A stretch of DNA of 64,000 bases from contig CM039462.1 in the NCBI GenBank assembly GCA_022414725.1, positions 72,627,837-72,691,836 of the forward strand, given 5' to 3'. Origin of the DNA: Microglena sp. YARC. Its lineage: Eukaryota; Chlorophyta; Chlorophyceae; Chlamydomonadales; Chlamydomonadaceae. Shown here piece after piece: positions 31,501 to 42,559 of this stretch. A program made the position numbers and the translations under genes. The notes beneath the pieces are model-generated. The model saw only the letters and a program-made list of their open reading frames with translations. It was not told where the DNA came from and did not search any database. Each line of letters starts with the position of its first letter. The stretch's first letter is position 1.

Positions 31501-34080
31501 CTGGTCGATCTCATTTTTCTGCATCAAATTATTGCAACTGAAGCCAACCTTCATGTATGCTCTGCATGACAGTAAAAGCACGTTCAAGACTGCTTTAAAC
31601 AGCAACACTGCAAAATGTCCATTGTTTGTTTGTTTGTTACTTTGTTGTTACTTTGTTACTTTGATTACTTGAAAGCAACAAGGCTACAACATAAGTACAT
31701 ATCTGACCGCCCGTACATAAGCTTATAATTCCAAAAACCAACAGCTCAGGGGGCGGTCAATATAGTTACCGCCCTCAATGTAGGAGAGACTCAAGAGTTA
31801 CACCGAGTCACACAAACTCAAAAACTTGTCAAAAACTAGTGTCAAAACTAGCGTCACGTGAGTGTAATAAAAACGAGTAACCGGGTGAAGAGCCATTTAG
31901 CCCTGAAGGGTTCGCGTAGAAAGAACCGTCCTTCACAAGCCAACTGTCCATGCAACATGCAACATGCAACATTCGCGTTTCCGTCCGACCCTGAGCCATC
32001 GCCTGCAAACTCCCATCGCGGCCGGACCTGCTACTTGCGCGCAACGTGCAAATTGCGCAAATGCTAACTTCGAACTACGCAATTGAATTGAACTGGTGCT
32101 CTTCCAACCTCTGAATCTGCCAATCTTGTTATTAATAGCATGCCTTAGTACTGATCATTCGTTCTGCAGACCTGCGAAGCTTCAAAATTAATTACTATCT
32201 GCCCAAGTGGGTAACACCACCCTGCGAACCCGTGGAGCCTGGACCAGCGCAGCTTTGAGCTACGTGCTCTGACCTAGGGGGGTATCGCCTGCAACCTGCT
32301 GGACGTGCTACTTGCGAACGTGGAAATTGAGCATATGCTGACCTTCGACCTGCGGAATTGATAACTGGTGCACTTCCGACCCCCGTCTCTGCCAAAGTGA
32401 CTTGCTATTTATAGCTACCTAAGTACCCATCGTTCCTTCTGCGGAGCTGCGAAGCTACACAAGTAAGAACTAACTCGCTACCCAAGAAGTGACACTACCC
32501 TGAGAAGCTGCTGAGCTTCGACCAACGCAGCTTTCAGATTCGTGCTTCGACCTAGGGGCAGCGGCGTTGCACAATGGTAGCCACTTATCTCCATTCTCCA
32601 TGGCCAGGCGCAACTCTAGGCCCAGCCATTCCAAATCATGGGCAGAGCGGCTATTGAGACCCTATGCTGACCTATTCTCCCAAAGCACATGCCCACATGC
32701 GCTCTCAAACCGCGCTACATTCGTGTCATACCCACACAACGCATAACCACCCGGCCAGCCCATTGCATGCCGACCCACGCTACAGGTGTCCACCCCGACA
32801 CACCCCAACCCCCGCGTCGGGTGCAGCCCAGACCTGAACGGCTCAGTGCCCAGCCCACACAAGCAACACCGTGTCAAAAATCCCTAAAATCAACCCGACA
32901 TCTGATTGGTCTCATTTTTTTGCATCAAATTCTTACAATTACAGCCAACCTTCATGTATGCTTTGCATGACAGCATAGGCACGTTCAATACTGCTTTAAA
33001 ATGGCAACCCTGCAAAATGTCCCTTATTTGTTTGTTTGTTACGCTTATTATAGCGAGTCTATTAGCAACAAGGCTACAACATAAGTACATAAGTGACCGC
33101 CCATACATAAGCTTATAATTCCAAAAACCAACAGCTCAGGGGGCGGTCAATATAGTTACCGCCCTCAATGTAGGAGAGACTCAAGAGTTACACCGAGTCA
33201 CACAAACTCAAACTTGTCAAAAAGGGGCCCGACCAACTAGCGTCACGTGAGTGTAACAAAAACGAGTAACCGGATGCGGAGTCGTGGGAACCTAAAGGGT
33301 TCGCGTCCGCCGCAAGCCAACTGTCCATGCGACATTCGCGTTTCCGTCCGACCCTGAGCCATCGCCTGCAAACTCCCATCGCGGCTGGACCTGTTACTTG
33401 CGCGCAACGTGCAAATTGCGCAAATGCTAACTTTGAACTTCCAACTACGCAACGTGCAAGTTCCAACTACTCAACGTGCAAGTTCCAATTACGCAATTCA
33501 ATTGAACTGGTGCTCTTCCAACCTCTGAATCTGCTAAGGTGACTTGCTAGTAATAGCCTGCCTCAGTACTTCGCTTTCATCATGCAGACCTGCGAAGCTT
33601 CAAAATTAATCACTATCTACCCAAGTGGGTAACACCCCCCTGCGAACCTGTGGAGCTTGGACCAGCGCAGCTTCGACCTTCGTGCTCTGACCTAGGGGGC
33701 CATCGCCTGCAACCTGCTGGACGTGCTACTTGCGAACGTGGAAATTGTGCAAATGCTGACCTTCGAACTGCGCAATTGAATTGAACTGGTGCTCTTCCAA
33801 CCTCTGAATCTGCCAATCTTGCTATTAATAGCATACCTCAGTACTGATCATTCGTTCTGCAGACCTGCGAAGCTTCAAAATTAATTACTATCTGCCCAAG
33901 TGGGTAACACCACCCTGCGAACCTGTGGAGCCTGGACCAATTATAACCTACTCCATACAACCGACAAACATCGAGAGCAGATTTCGTAGGCGCTACTTCC
34001 CCTCCGCATTAGCGGAAACTGGATTCGGAATGCCGCGACGCTAGGCTTTGTAACGATCACACCCGCGATGGAAATGAGCA

Positions 34081-35440
34081 ATGTGCCCCCATCTCAGATC
34101 CACCGCTCCCCACCTCCACCTCCTCCAAAGTGATCCATCTCAACTGTCGGCGAGCGAGCAGTTCGAATCCAGGGAAGCAGCGCTCTGGAAGCACCAGAGC
34201 GCAGCAAAACCCATGGAAAAAGGTAGGGAATATCAAAGCGCCCAACGCCTCTGCCAGCATCACCCAACCAAATTCTACCACCAAATCCCCGTACCGGGCG
34301 GATTACCAAATCTACACCAAACAAGAAGAACAACACCACGTTTCGAGTGGACACGCTGTCGCGAAGCGATCCTGGAACACCTGCTATACAGATATTCCAG
34401 GATGGGGCACCTGCATACCAAATCCCACGATGATCGTCACCACCCTCCGACGAATCCTGACCACCATCAAAAAAAAATATCATCTCCACTTCCAGCATCA
34501 AACAATCAAAAATCACCACCAAACCCTACTATGGAAAAGATACCATCTCCAACGCGACGATCCACATCGTCTTCCTTCTTATCCTCCTAACAAGCACAGC
34601 CTTCCAACACCACAACACTTGCAACTCTCAAGCCCCACAACCCTCCAACGATACAATGCTCCGATATGGCCCCTTCCAATCTAAGCTCCTCACAGGTGAG
34701 AACTACGAGTCGTGCCTCCCCAGTAACGACCTGTACTCACGCACCGACCCTCAACCTCCCTTCGACCATTGCTGCGTCTCCCTGCTCCGCAACAACACAT
34801 TCCATCCAAACCAACATCTCCCCCAAATCCACCCTTACTGGGATAATACCGTCCATCGTGGCGAAGGTGAGAGTCCTATTGAATCCTGCAGATTCAATGG
34901 GGGGCAAAAGCCTGACGGCAGCCCCCAAAATGGAAAGCATAAGCCTGACGGCAGCTATCCGAACCTCGCAAATAACAATATCTCCTCGACAGGTCTCAGT
35001 GGCACCAAGCCTGTGCTCGAATCCAGAGGGACGTCCTCTACCCCCCCCGAGGGACACAGGAAGTAGCAAACCCCCTGGACCTCTGGATAACAGCACTGCT
35101 CCTCCTGCTCTTCTCTCTTATCAGCACTACCCACTGTCCCAGTGGAAACATCCATAGCAAGAGCAACAAAAATAGAAAAAATAGACATGGATATGAGCCC
35201 CTCTGGACACTATCTCCTTATAATGTGAACCCCTGCCAGACCAAAGGCACAGCCTGCCACTCCTGTGCTGAGATTACAACCTGTAACAGATTAAACCTTG
35301 CCTGCACTCTTCCCTCCCCTATCTCTCCTGCTCTCACTCTACCCATAGACAGCTCAGATACTCAGGAGGATGCTCACAGCAGTAAGTACCCCTACAGCTG
35401 CCCCCTCTCCACTCCTCCTACACCCCCCACACTCAGAGGA
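34081..35440 (+). pseudogene. Dualen 5' coding region, frameshifted; hydrophobic and Cys-containing
   Basis: No single frame spans this region. From 34461 one frame is open to 35066. It has a hydrophobic run at 34560-34604 (IHIVFLLILLTSTAF) followed by a polar segment with Cys residues and N-x-S/T sites (NDTMLRYGPF, NYESCLPSNDL, FDHCCVSLLRNNTF). Past a run of eight C at 35041-35048, another frame gives a second hydrophobic run at 35084-35134 (LWITALLLLLFSLISTT), a basic stretch (SKSNKNRKNRHG) and Cys-rich CQTKGTACHSCAEITTC. It leads directly into the Josephin-type domain in the same frame. Upstream of 34461 frames starting at 34081 or 34130 compete and I cannot choose. ORF1 proteins of LINEs are normally soluble RNA-binding proteins, so the membrane-like segments are odd and could be frame artefacts. 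Confidence 0.45.
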
Positions 35441-36040
35441 GGTAGACCCAGAGGAAGCAGACGCCTACAAAGTAAGTCTGAGTCTGCCCCATACTGGGAA
35501 GCCCAAACAGCCTCTCACTGCCAAATTCACTCCATCAATGCCTACCTTGGATACAAAGCCATGGATATCAATCTAGTCCTAGACTTTGCTAACAAACTCC
35601 ACACTCAAGTCACTAGAGCCACTAGTGGCTAAATAAGGTTATGGGATCATATTTTCTCAACCCCTCTGGAAACTATAATAATGCCCTTATTGACTACTAC
35701 ACCTTCACCAAGCAGACTGGCACTGGATACCTGGTCAGCCACAGGAACCACCCATACACACCACTACACACCTCATCTCCTAACACTGAAGAAAACTATG
35801 AAACAGGCATCCAACTTGGTAGCACCAAACAACAAATCCTTAGCAGAATTCCCATCAATAGCACCAAATTCATACTGCACTACTGGTCCAATGGCTATGG
35901 TCATGCAATCACTATCAAATACTACAACAATAAATGGTACAACCTTGACTCTGAAATCTCTGGACCCACCATTCCTAACCCCCAAGACTGGCACCAGCTC
36001 CAGGGCGCATCTACACTCTTAGCCAGGCTACACCCTCCTT
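35441..36040 (+). CDS. Josephin-type cysteine protease domain of the Dualen-like element
   Basis: Two frames join near 35625. The first gives E-x-Q-x4-C-x2-H-x2-N (WEAQTASHCQIHSINAYLG; Cys codon 35519-35521), with the spacing of the Josephin active-site segment (oxyanion Gln and nucleophile Cys of the ataxin-3 family). The second gives NPSGNYNN, then FILHYWSNGYGHAITIKYYN and NKWYNLDSEISGP. His (35902-35904) and Asn (35941-35943) correspond to the other two catalytic residues, and the WYNL(D/N)S...GP pattern is also shared. Josephin domains cleave ubiquitin chains; Dualen elements are known to encode a cysteine protease. All catalytic positions are intact, and only a 1-bp frameshift between the halves breaks the domain. 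OTU and ULP1 folds fit less well because of the C-x2-H-x2-N signature. Confidence 0.8.
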
Positions 36041-36496
36041 CCATGGCCATCCATTTCAACCTGATCTCTATTTTGATCCAACCAATCCCCACCCTAATAC
36101 CAATGGTACCATCCTAGAAGACTCTCAACAGATCAACACCTACACCAATCCACCACCTTCACCACCAGATCAAACAATCCCTACCACTCAAAATAACACT
36201 GAAACACCCACAGACGAAGATGATGACATTATCTATCTAGTATCTGAGGATGAATCCCACGCAAAACGTAAGAAACCCTACACCTCTACCAAAAAATCTA
36301 AAAAATCCAAGAAAACTACCACCACTAAAAAACGGTCACGAAGTGACCTTCCCCCCCCAATACAGCAGCAAGGCTCCCCACCCCCAGCAGGCCTACCATC
36401 CCTGAATACAACAAGCTCAGACAGACCCGGATCCCTGGAGCTCCCCCCCCGTCCAAGAAGCAGCAGTCCATCAGCACTACCAAGCCCACCTCACCG
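36041..36496 (+). CDS. linker with SUMO-interaction-like motif and basic NLS-like stretch
   Basis: In the frame open from about 36030 the peptide is polar and Pro-rich, then acidic-hydrophobic TDEDDDIIYLVSEDES (36210-36257), then KRKKPYTSTKKSKKSKK and TTTTKKRSRS. A short I-I-x-L core flanked by acids is the usual form of a SUMO-interacting motif, and the basic cluster resembles a bipartite nuclear localisation signal. Frame changes occur on both sides (near 36030 and at a run of eight C at about 36446), so the protein is continuous only if these are corrected. Function is inferred. Confidence 0.5.
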
Positions 36497-37330
36497 GTGA
36501 AACGTAGTAAGCCTAAATACTCTGAACAAACCTCAGACCACCCTGTCCAACAGCAGGAACACATTCTTAATGACACTAACATCACCACTATCAACTGCAG
36601 GGGAATTGGATCCTCCTGGGAAGTCATCTATGATCACATTAGATCCAGGGATAATGATATAATAATTCTCACTGAAACCAAACTACTCTCACACAGAAAA
36701 TCCATTCTAAACATGATTAAATCAGACATGCATGATTATCACTTCCACCACAACAGCAAAACTACTCTCCAAGCTACCAGCCCTGACAAAATAGTCACCC
36801 CCTCAGCAGGGGTCATTACCCTAATCAGGAAAACAGTCACTGCTCACCCAGTCAATCATGAAACTCCAGTCGAACTCTCTGGACACATTACTCACCAAAC
36901 CATAAACAACATAACCCATGTCCTGGGCGTCTACATGCCCTGTAACAATGCCCCCAAAAGAGAGAACATCTACTCCTACATCCACCACATTACTGAGAAA
37001 AATCCTACCCACCACTACATCCTAGCTGGGGACTGGAATGCCACATGCCACACCACTGACAGAAGCAGTCTAACCAAATATCCAGATGACATTTCTCACC
37101 AGCAACACATTTCTCAACTCTGTATCACTCCACAACCACAACCCAGACCTCACACATACTTTTCTTGCAGCAACAACACCCCTACAGCAGTCGTATTGAT
37201 GATATCCTGCTCATCAACTCACCTCCGGGCACCCACACCACTGAAAGCACCCACCAAATGGGGGACACCCTAGACCACCATGCACTTGAGCAACGCCTCA
37301 CCTCCACTCTCCTCCCCCCTCCTGCCATAC
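36497..37330 (+). CDS. APE-type endonuclease domain of the Dualen-like element
   Basis: The frame from 36497 (a GTG that continues an upstream open frame) gives TTINCRGI, IIILTETKL (Glu 36674-36676), GVITLIRK, LGVYMP and ILAGDWNAT (Asp 37031-37033, Asn 37037-37039). After a frameshift near 37185 it gives SRIDDILL (Asp about 37198) and TLDHHALEQ (terminal His). These are the conserved blocks of the exonuclease-endonuclease-phosphatase fold that nicks the target DNA. All catalytic positions are present. The N-terminus still carries the basic KRSKPK extension from the linker. Confidence 0.9.
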
Positions 37331-38250
37331 CTCCAACCAACACCTACACCTCCCTCAGCTCCTCCTCCCTCTTAAACAATCAGACAAAGAGAAAACTAGG
37401 CAAGCCATCACTACTCAATACCTCCACCAATTCCTGAGCTCCCACACTAACATAGAATCCGCCTGGCAAACTGCTCAGGACCTTCTTGGGGAAGACAGGA
37501 CTGCCTCTCACATTCAATCCATCAGGCAGGAACTGATGACTACACTTCCAGAAGACCTCAACAGTATGGCCGACCACCTTATGACCACCCTGCATCAAGC
37601 CCTCAGTATAATGATAGAGACTTGCCCCACTAAACAAACCATCTCTGGCATCTTCCTCCCCAGAAAGACAGCTAAATCCTACCAACAACTTAACCAACAC
37701 GTGAAACACATTAAAACTCTCCGCACCCAATCCTACTCCATGGACCAATCTGGATATGATAACCTGCGCTCTTCCCCATCCTTTCCTCCAGACTGCCCTC
37801 TACAAACTACAACGCAAGTCCAACTCCTTCTCCTCCACAACCCCTTCTTACCCAATACCGTCAATCACTCACTGATGACATACAACACATTATCCAGGAG
37901 CTACGCACTATCCAAGCCCTGCAAAAGAGGAAAGAAGCACCAAGGCCATCAAGAAGTTTCGCCATCGCCTTAATACACAGGCGCGGGTTACGCATAGACA
38001 CATCTTCAAACCAGACGGCCAGCCCCACTCTCCCACTGTCCTTCTTAACCAGCAAACTGGAACCCTTCATACTAAAACTAAAGATCTCCTTGACCTTTTG
38101 ACCAAACACATGGGCAAACTCATGTCTCCCCCTGTGCCCCCACCCAATGGCAACTACACTGCCTACTCTACCCCTCCCCCCTGGGAAACACACACTGACA
38201 AATTTCAACTCGAAACCCCCGCCACCTCTATTCAGCATACTGCCTCACCC
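37331..38250 (+). CDS. linker between APE endonuclease and RT, frameshifted
   Basis: Successive frames give charged, helical sequence without a named domain: SDKEKTRQAITTQYLHQFL, then LMTTLPEDLNSMADHL, then TLHQALSIMIETCPTKQ, and later AIKKFRHRLNTQARVTHRHI and TKTKDLLDLLTKHMGKLMS. This is the usual spacer before LINE RT. At least two single-base frameshifts occur (about 37770 and 37960). Confidence 0.65.
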
Positions 38251-39720
38251 TACACCTACCTCTCATCCCCAACTGCCTACACCGACTGCATCAGAAAACT
38301 GGCCACAAATAAAGCCACAGGACCAGATGGGATACCCAATGAATTACTGATGTGTCTCCCCACCGAAATGCACACTGTCATTAACAAACTTATGCAAATC
38401 TCCTGGATCCTGGGAGAAACCCCAGACTGCTGGAAAACTTCTCACACAGTTATGCTTTACAAAAAATCTGACCCGTACCTTCCCAGAACTATAGACCCAT
38501 ATGACTTAACAATTCTGTGGCTAAACTCTGGACCTCTCTCATCACCAACACAATTTCCACCTACTCAGAAACCAATCATATTCTCAGCACCTGCCAAGAG
38601 GGATTTAGAAAAGACAAGAGCACCTATAGGCAGCTCCTCAACCTCCTTCACAACATAGAGGATGCCTCCCTCTTCCAACAAGACTTGTACGCAGCTTACT
38701 TTGACTTTAGCTCTGCCTTCAACATGATAGATCACCAAAAACTTCTTTGCATTATGCACAACCTTGGATTCACCCACGACACCATAGACACAGTCAAAGG
38801 GATCTATACCAACTCCAACACTCACATCCTCCTTAACAACACACCTGGTCAACCCATCCCCATCACCAGGGGATCCATCCAAGGGACACACTCTCCCCTC
38901 TCCTCTTCATCATCTTTATTGAACCCCTCCACCGATGGCTATGCTCAGGAGGTAGGGGATACCGCGCTGCCTCCCTTCCACCGCGGAGGCTGACGAGCAC
39001 CTCACCAGCAGCCTGGGGTACGCGGATGACACCGCAGTCCTCACTGGAACGGTCGAAGACCTCCGCATCCAATGTGGTAAAGTCCAACTGTTCAGCACCT
39101 GGTCTGGCATCCCTCTCAATGCTACCAAATGTGTGGTCAGTGGCATCCTTCACAAGACACACCCCTCAAACCCCACCCACACTGATATCCTCAAACAAAG
39201 ACTCCAGGACAAAATAGCCCTTGGAGACACATATGCCACTTAACAACCACCAGATATAGCCTACAAATACTTAGGAGTCCACATCTCTCTCACCCTCAAC
39301 TGGAAAACCCAACTGCATGCCACCCTTGACATTATCCACACCAAGGGCCTACATATACTCAACAAAGCTAAAAGCAGGGCAACCCCTGAACAATGCATAC
39401 GCATAATCACACAATGCATCAGAGCAGCCATCAAATACCCTATGATCGTAGCCCCCTTCTCTCTCACAGACATCCACATTATAGATAAAGCAGTACTTAA
39501 GACAGTCAAACTGTGCAGCAGCCTTCCCATGTCCTTCCCCACTAGGGCACTACACCTGCCCAAAACAGAGGCAGGCCTAGGGATCCCCTCTCTCCTCACT
39601 GAATACACACAAATTACTGCCTCTGCCCTCACCCACGCCATGAATGACACTGGACGCCTGGGCATACTAACCAAATCTCTCCTCACTAAAACCTTCAAAA
39701 CTTTCCACACTCTCATTCCA
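38251..39720 (+). CDS. reverse transcriptase domain of the Dualen-like element
   Basis: Motifs in order: LATNKATGPDGIPNELL, CWKTSHTVMLYKKSDP, CQEGFRKDKSTYRQLL, LYAAYFDFSSAFNMIDH (motif A, Asp 38703-38705), RGSIQGTHSP, then after a shift near 38885 TLSPLLFIIFIEPLHRWLCS, and after another near 38975 LGYADDTAVLTG (motif C; YADD at 39019-39030). Thumb-like KYLGVHISLTLNWKTQL follows. One in-frame TAA at 39241-39243, just before that block, is a true stop in this frame. The RT catalytic Asp residues are all intact. Five or so breaks are all 1-bp changes or the single nonsense codon. Confidence 0.93.
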
Positions 39721-41505
39721 ACCTCTCTCTCTCCCAAACTCCTCCAATACTCATCTCTTGCCCGGCAACTTCAACTCCTAGACCATTCAAACATCCAAAT
39801 TACCTGGAATGACACAGAACTCCTGGATAAGCTCAACATCCAATCAGTACTCCCTCAACCTGCTCACATCCCTGTCTCCCTTGTGACTCCCTTCCACGAT
39901 CTAGGGATCTATACATACCACGACCTGGTTACTCCAGCAGGCACTCACCTTATCACTACCACGGATCTCCCTCTTATCACACAGGGCAAAGTCACAAAGC
40001 ACCATCGGCGCTCCCTCAACCTCCTTACAGCACACCTCACTGGCAACAGCCCCGACCTGCTCCCCTCCTTCAGCCATGCCAACCCTCTTCCATTACCGCA
40101 GCGACAACTTACCTCGTCATACACCATCCCACCCAAACCGTCAGCCGATGCGCAGAACATGTTTGTCGCCCGCCCGGCCTCCACCCCAACTCAGCGCTAC
40201 CCCACCAGCCGAGCGCAACCTCCTGTCAAGGAAGCGGACTACACAGCAGACCCTCTCCGAGACCTCAGCGGGGAACAATGGTGGGCGTGGACCACCTGCA
40301 ACTCCACAGCCGAATGGAACGCCAACGTCGACCACTACGGTAAAGCATGGGGCAACAATGAAGCCGCGACAAACCTGGGCATCCCGCCTTCACCTCTGCA
40401 AGGCCATCATCCGCGGCCAGCCAAGCCCTTCTTTAAGCACTACAACATCACTAAGGTCTCCAACCCTGATCTTCTCAAGGCAGCAATGCTCCACCCTACC
40501 CCTGGATCCCCATCCCCCCCTACCCGTCTCCTTCACCTCACCTATGGTAACCAGTACAAACCCCTCAGCATCACCAGCTGGCGCAGCAAACGGACCATGG
40601 ACACTAGGGACACCAGCATCACCACCACTGCCCACCTCCAATGGGCCCCCATCACCATGCACAACGACCATATCAGTCAATACACCCAAATTGGTTACAC
40701 TATCCTTCACAGTAACCCAATTACTCCCACCACCTCTGAGGTCCACTGGAAACCACAACCATACCACACCACCCACCTCATCACTATGCTGGGCCAATCC
40801 ACCTATGACACCCTTCTCCAGGCCTTCAAAGACACACCCACCACCACAACCCATCTTAACCCCAGAAGAGACTCCCACCTTACTAACTCCCAGCAACAGG
40901 GACAATGGGCCACTACACCTGGCTTCAACGCTGATAACCATGCCCTTGTCCACAAACTTCTTTACATAGACACTCATGACCGAAACCCTACCTGGGACAT
41001 CCAATCACCACTCAAACACACAGCCCAAACTGGCATCCTCACTGGCTCAGAAGGCCATCAAACCCACACGCATGCAGACACTACATTCCTCTATAACCCC
41101 ACCGGGAAATGTGTGGGTCATAGTACCAACACCCTTCTCACCTCCCTCCACACACACTATGAATACAATAAAACTACACGCCCTTCAACTTGGAACCAAC
41201 TCACACAAGGAGGATTCCTACCTGACCTTGCAGCCCTATACACCAGACACAAGGACACCCCTGCCTCCACCTACACTCTTCCCCCAGCCCTGCACCAAAC
41301 TAACCTACACCTCAACATCACCCATCACCGCACTGCTACCCCACTCAACCTAGATTCTGCCTATGAAGAATTTTCCTCCATGAACCCAGTTGACCAGCTC
41401 TTTGGAGCCAACGGGATCTCTTCCACAGCATCTGGACAGGGGGATCACTGGTGGACATCCCTACCTCCGTCACCGATGCACACAAGGCACTCAGGTGGGC
41501 TCTAG
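39721..41505 (+). CDS. long unassigned spacer between RT and RNase H
   Basis: The 39442-41505 frame is a single 687-codon open segment, the longest intact piece of the element. Its first ~90 residues are RT thumb. The rest is rich in His, Thr and Pro. An acidic/aromatic block (PVKEADYTADPLRDLSGEQ, then WWAWTTCNS, then WNANVDHYGKAW) and two segments with YTQIGYTILHSNP and HHRTATPLNL stand out. I recognise no domain. It could be a structural connection region for RT/RNase H. The final ~10 codons run past the true frame, which continues in the next frame from about 41455. Confidence 0.6.
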   Translation, partial: TSLSPKLLQYSSLARQLQLLDHSNIQITWNDTELLDKLNIQSVLPQPAHIPVSLVTPFHDLGIYTYHDLVTPAGTHLITTTDLPLITQGKVTKHHRRSLNLLTAHLTGNSPDLLPSFSHANPLPLPQRQLTSSYTIPPKPSADAQNMFVARPASTPTQRYPTSRAQPPVKEADYTADPLRDLSGEQWWAWTTCNSTAEWNANVDHYGKAWGNNEAATNLGIPPSPLQGHHPRPAKPFFKHYNITKVSNPDLLKAAMLHPTPGSPSPPTRLLHLTYGNQYKPLSITSWRSKRTMDTRDTSITTTAHLQWAPITMHNDHISQYTQIGYTILHSNPITPTTSEVHWKPQPYHTTHLITMLGQSTYDTLLQAFKDTPTTTTHLNPRRDSHLTNSQQQGQWATTPGFNADNHALVHKLLYIDTHDRNPTWDIQSPLKHTAQTGILTGSEGHQTHTHADTTFLYNPTGKCVGHSTNTLLTSLHTHYEYNKTTRPSTWNQLTQGGFLPDLAALYTRHKDTPASTYTLPPALHQTNLHLNITHHRTATPLNLDSAYEEFSSMNPVDQLFGANGISSTASGQGDHWWTSLPPSPMHTRHSGGL

Positions 41506-42545
41506 CCAGTGCTGACCACGCAGAAGCACAACACATCCCAACATGCACTGTCTTACTCATCCCAGACAACTATAATGCCCCCTACAAGAAACTATTGCAC
41601 CACCCCTGGATCCATCACGTGGACTCCAGACCTTTCTCTGAAATCTACAGCACCTCTGAAACCTGGCTAGGGGGCAAACATCACAACCCTACCTCCTCCC
41701 ACAAGCTCCACATTCTCATCATCAGCAACCCAAGCAGCCAACCTGAATACCTAAACCGTCTCCAGGGGTTCAAAGACATCTGGTCACAGCACATGCTCAG
41801 CATCTCACCCTACTGGGAACCACATAACCTCCCTGCACATCCTACCCTTACCTCTTCAGACACACAAATCACCTACCCCAGGACTCTTAAATCCCTCACT
41901 ACCCTGCCCTGGCAGCCTACCACCCACCACTGCCCCCCTCTGCTCCCCACAGTTATCTACCCCTGCCACTACCCAGCCATACCTACCCTAGGTCTGCAGG
42001 TCTATACTGATGGCAGCCTGATCAAGGGAGCCCCTGGCACCCCCAGCAAAAATAGGTGCAGGGGTCTACATACCTGTGGCTGGTATGAGCTATTCCATTA
42101 ACCCAGGAGGCCAAGGCGCCACCAGAACTAACAACCGGGCTGAATTAGTGGCCATCCATCAAGCCATAGCACGCATTGACTATAATACTGACCTCACCCT
42201 GCACACTGACAGCCTCTGCTCACTCCAACTCATTAACAAAATGATTCAAGATCCTACTACCTCTACACGTTCTCTTCACTCTGAACTCCTGCATTCTATC
42301 CGCACTCACCTTGTCCAACGCATTCTGCAGGATCACACACTACCCTCTGCAAAGTACGCTCACACACTGGCATATTGGGCAATGATAGAGCAGATGCACT
42401 AGCACGCAATGCAGCCACCAACCCAGCATCTGTACGATACACCGACACCACTGGAGAACAACCCCGCCACAACACCTATTGGCCCACTGTCCAACCCCCC
42501 TGCACACCTCTTGGCACAACTCCCACGAGCCTTAGCACCTAACCC
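41506..42545 (+). CDS. RNase H domain of the Dualen-like element
   Basis: A connecting region (41451-42000; QVYTDGS at its end) leads into RNase H: first Asp in YTDGSL (42009-42011), Glu in NNRAELVAIHQAI (42142-42144), second Asp in LHTDSLCSLQLI (42208-42210), and the C-terminal KVRSHTGILGNDRADALAR with Asp at 42393-42395. Single-base frameshifts occur near 42050 and 42350. All four catalytic acids are present. The domain belongs to the LINE-type RNase H I family that degrades template RNA. Confidence 0.9.
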
Positions 42546-42559
42546 TCACCAACGGGATC

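Larger units (their letters stand above)
21457..33945. repeat. A/B satellite array, main uninterrupted block
   Basis: Resumes the B half cut by copia copy 1, then alternates strictly: A near 22319, B 23711, A 25549, B 26940, A 28658, B 30051, A 31767, B 33156. A halves are 1.385-1.393 kb. B halves are 1.716-1.718 kb, except the one at 23711, which is 120 bp longer because of a local expansion at 24713-24872. Copies are about 97-99% alike by eye, and most differences are 1-bp length changes. The last B half stops at about 33938 where the Dualen-like element begins. Open frames of 60-150 aa recur but are broken in other copies. Confidence 0.96.

Noticed and set aside
34081..34590. A confident ORF1 start at ATG 34081
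   Set aside because: Competing frames from 34081 and 34130 are equally open in this C/A-rich sequence, and neither connects cleanly to the next segment.
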